Below, one piece after another: positions 6,601 to 6,756 of a DNA stretch of 6,756 nucleotides; position 1 is the stretch's first letter, and each line of letters starts with the position of its first letter. The DNA lies in NCBI GenBank assembly GCA_028277515.1, contig JANQGC010000059.1, forward strand, positions 1-6,756, in the 5' to 3' direction. The stretch is from Anaerolineae bacterium (GTDB lineage: Bacteria; Chloroflexota; Anaerolineae; Promineifilales; Promineifilaceae). A program made the translations under genes and the position numbers. The notes beneath the pieces were generated by a model. The model saw only the letters and a list, made by a program, of their open reading frames with translations, was not told the DNA's origin and made no database searches.

Positions 6601-6756
6601 AGCGATTGGGTTTCAGGTGATGAAGGAAATGACATAGTCAATGGTGGCGATGGCGAGGATTTCCTCTCCGGCGGTGAAGGCGACGACACACTGAGTGGTG
6701 GCGATGGTAACGATTCCCTGTCAGGTGGTCGTTGCCCGCGCCACCGAACAGGGAAT
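1906..6756 (+). CDS. Large RTX (haemolysin-type calcium-binding) protein, probable type I secretion substrate, 3' truncated
   Basis: The frame runs 1617 codons without a stop to the window edge. The start is the ATG at 1906, set by the AGGAG 7 bases upstream. The N-terminus (MTSDSQYIDDAVF...) is acidic with no Sec signal, as expected for type I export with a C-terminal signal, which would lie beyond the window. Residues 1 to about 590 match no family I know; two hydrophobic stretches (about 82-95 and 105-117) could form a hairpin. Residues about 598-840 are Gly/Ala-rich and resemble the conserved middle of large alphaproteobacterial RTX proteins. Residues about 843-1065 are a mixed helix/strand linker. 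GTDGND at 1081-1086 opens RTX block 1 (to about 1243). A calcium-binding-related domain follows (about 1271-1312), then a Ser/Ala-rich linker, then block 2 (1383-1608). In RTX proteins such nonapeptides bind Ca2+ and fold into a beta-roll outside the cell. No catalytic motif was found, so toxin, adhesin and surface-layer roles all remain open. The last nine codons (1609-1617) do not fit the repeat and are probably not genuine. GC rises strongly in the 3' half. Confidence 0.9.
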   Translation, partial: MTSDSQYIDDAVFLTDAFAQGAEAFVKLYEDKLSSNPTWKAVSWIPGEASKFMPFVSMGVAGVTADNGERMAAMTAAGYGDFLSGLAGLGTFIIMPGEGFIKTGSAAVVAIGVGAAWQYSGLEEGFKDRILEQLHNGTHLQGHNDYIQSVIVDPVTGTTFEHTITSDGSLIKEVSSGGYTYRHIISETADNGIQREYSINEIRFGFHTSGEVYVENKNTGFFQSAPNFDSITAEMEHQLQLAQQIALQSLGAVVQANFTVPEIVQIDPGLWKIETPDWTAFQTDDNVRIYKGAGATTLDFGGNLEAVITSPTSFIVTRFATGDIPTMRIEFSGGLYTLSGAYEGEPPISFEDPSELSMPLRAKFDGLMTYFQENLEVALNESQQNHPVLHNEIQTGIPVEIIALMQGVLGFIDPETHSTYSYTEQGVIVHTTTTVFEGTSIISPFVVKMPSLDPLEGMSEKDLLNLIQTGTDSDRMKAFQKLYEIAETDGTSENLANGNVLLGLPEGTTFEKGTAILLENIDAPRIEKFVIAKDPSGLVIGAITSVAAGTGLAQQTWELRAGDQGHGVIRLININDELQTIIDDPNKEIRWPANFFLQDAGGYVGSMIGSQLAHGDVYRDIMYSTFLKTVGEKFGTFADLVAQGSGTALSGYLTTEGVDWKVLEDIPELKEAFFDNLSTKITSVLSSVIISELGDVIELEGIAGEVVSTVGDAVTLEFISETFDLVFKNLDGTIFTGFADGSFDLGVDGIKDIALNALASYVGGKLAGEIIQPESAQAAVFGSIGSSLATYVAAANAAAGSALASIQGALTFGAAGGPVGVAIAAFVGQIAGTLIGNLFADDPEVPESWARIEFNTSLSDYITSYSWGDGGATADTAKGMASAVTNGVNDIIEMTGGILRLNSSTPRLTIGFEGNSFIVDGTGGHASYDNSGDAILDAAFRLLKGFDLVGGHAVLMRAWYNSDAINIYELKEDLQVAEAFQQYLANPLGVVTLMMDDPESAAAQAWATILQRAAELELHLPHDRDLEGGWSEVLRANGNVDPELIPDIDGDSLVLTDPITGEETIIQHVIGPGYEIVRVQGTDGNDVLQVIVDGASIGVVNGGPGDDQITGHDGVDILVGGEGDDEIDGLGGNDWLHGGAGNDNLDGGSGEDLVVGSEGNDVLIGGNDRDTMYGNGGDDILMASPGSDYLFGGPGNDILYASATAEQDWLYGGDGDDVLYANAPFNGQYSRIVGGKGDDTYYIAAGTNRIETNRGDGNDTLYFQTNQNSNYIVFDATISPNDLFYTRGGNDLTIHVLGEDQSLTLANFYGSGQQQNITLFLLDDKIQIASPLFDSLAGYDANTNAFPSGESNEVSDAVMQLRSAPAALPTSAGSSTAGTYWSGAGDDSIPYSSAYNYVMGGAGDDSLIGDDTEHDPLYYFGDSGDDYVRGGYGPDVLGGGLGDDEIVGSGDNDTIHGGAGNDTILGGTGDDIAWGGYGDDDIHGHAGNDIIYGDQGNDALTDYSGDNILDGGEGNDILRIETVSGQSHGQNVMLGGAGNDQIYGGNEADEMHGGTGNDSLYGFGGSDWVSGDEGNDIVNGGDGEDFLSGGEGDDTLSGGDGNDSLSGGRCPRHRTGN
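3697..4422 (+). other. Gly/Ala-rich conserved-type middle region of the RTX protein (residues about 598-839)
   Basis: It starts around LQDAGGYVGSMIGSQLAHGD and ends in a glycine-zipper-like hydrophobic run, including GGPVGVAIAAFVGQIAGTLI followed by GNLFADD. The order (GSMIGSQL, then GGKLAGEIIQPESAQAAV, then the Gly/Ala run ending IGNLF) resembles from memory a shared architecture in long alphaproteobacterial RTX proteins. The final run could insert into or cross a membrane, but I know of no demonstrated function for it. Confidence 0.5.
4389..4420. repeat. Perfect 11-bp inverted repeat inside the RTX gene
   Basis: Arms ACAGATTGCCG (4389-4399) and CGGCAATCTGT (4410-4420) are exact reverse complements with a 10-base spacer. 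The repeat lies within the codons for QIAGTLIGNL, at the end of the Gly/Ala-rich run and close to the change in base composition within the gene. No T-run follows, so a terminator is unlikely. It may be chance. Confidence 0.6.
5146..5634 (+). repeat. RTX calcium-binding repeat block 1 (residues about 1081-1243)
   Basis: About thirteen nonapeptide units of the GGxGxDxUx type follow GTDGND, for example GGPGDDQIT, GGEGDDEID, GGAGNDNLD, GGPGNDILY and GGDGDDVLY, ending GGKGDDTYY. Two irregular insertions (around ASATAEQDW and ANAPFNGQYSRIV) break the 27-base period near the end. The acidic positions expected to bind Ca2+ are mostly kept. These are diverged protein repeats, not identical DNA repeats. 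Confidence 0.93.
5716..5841 (+). other. Haemolysin-type calcium-binding-related domain between the RTX blocks
   Basis: Residues about 1271-1312 read from IVFDATISPNDLFYTRGGND through LTIHVLGEDQSLTLANFY. This fits the pattern F(D/G)xxISPxDLxxxRxGNDLxIxxxGxxxSxTLxNF of the family that often caps RTX repeat arrays (the HCBP-related Pfam family). It is preceded by GDGNDTLYF, also usual for this arrangement. Assigned by eye from the motif. Confidence 0.7.
6052..6729 (+). repeat. RTX calcium-binding repeat block 2 (residues about 1383-1608)
   Basis: Roughly twenty-two repeat units begin at GAGDDSIP. They include GGAGDDSLI, GGAGNDTIL, GGTGDDIAW, GHAGNDIIY, GGTGNDSLY, GGDGEDFLS, GGEGDDTLS and GGDGNDSLS. 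One longer spacer occurs after GGEGNDILR (about 15 residues containing ETVSGQSHGQN). The array is still running when the sequence departs from the repeat at 6730, so more units probably followed in the true gene. Confidence 0.93.
6713..6756. repeat. Inverted fold-back at the window end (likely assembly or amplification artefact)
   Basis: ATTCCCTGTCAGGTGG (6713-6728) and CCACCGAACAGGGAAT (6741-6756) are reverse complements at 14 of 16 positions, around a 12-base loop. Read on the other strand, 6730-6756 encodes SLFGGAGN plus the first base of the next codon, a perfect RTX unit. On the + strand it gives RCPRHRTGN, which fits no RTX unit. The final 27 bases are therefore an RTX-coding piece joined in reverse. 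Confidence 0.75.

Noticed and set aside
5146..6729. Regular short-period DNA repeats that might suggest a CRISPR array or satellite
   Set aside because: The 27-base periodicity reflects diverged RTX nonapeptides in one reading frame. There are no identical repeats separated by unique spacers.

Overview
The window looks like part of an alphaproteobacterial accessory region, possibly plasmid or island DNA. This is inferred from the style of the protein families and the mosaic base composition; there is no rRNA, tRNA or housekeeping gene to fix the taxon. A GC-rich left end (bases 1 to about 800) carries the 3' end of an acidic, charged coiled-coil protein on the + strand. It faces, tail to tail, a small gene on the - strand whose product resembles the C-terminal tail of MobA/MobL-type relaxases. 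The two stop codons are only 6 bases apart. To the right of the mobilisation-like gene lies a gap of about 295 bases that holds a perfect 8-bp hairpin.

From about base 960 the composition drops sharply to AT-richer DNA. A two-gene + strand unit follows. First is a multi-pass membrane protein of up to 309 aa (973-1902, start uncertain). Three bases after its stop begins a very large RTX (repeats-in-toxin) protein (1906 to the window end, 1617 codons with no stop). A strong Shine-Dalgarno for the RTX gene lies inside the last codons of the membrane-protein gene, so the two are probably co-transcribed and translationally coupled.

The RTX protein has four visible parts: an unrecognised N-terminal region of about 590 residues with no Sec signal; a Gly/Ala-rich middle region of the type seen in large alphaproteobacterial RTX proteins; an alpha/beta linker; and two blocks of calcium-binding nonapeptide repeats separated by a haemolysin-type calcium-binding-related domain. 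It is most likely exported by a type I secretion system, but no transporter gene and no C-terminal secretion signal lie in the window.

The last 27 bases (6730-6756) are not a continuation of the RTX reading. Their reverse complement encodes a perfect RTX repeat, so the window ends in an inverted fold-back, most likely a contig-end artefact. The main biological points are the tightly coupled membrane protein and RTX pair, the uncharacterised N-terminal region, and the strong change in base composition inside the RTX gene. No complete new system can be demonstrated from this sequence alone.
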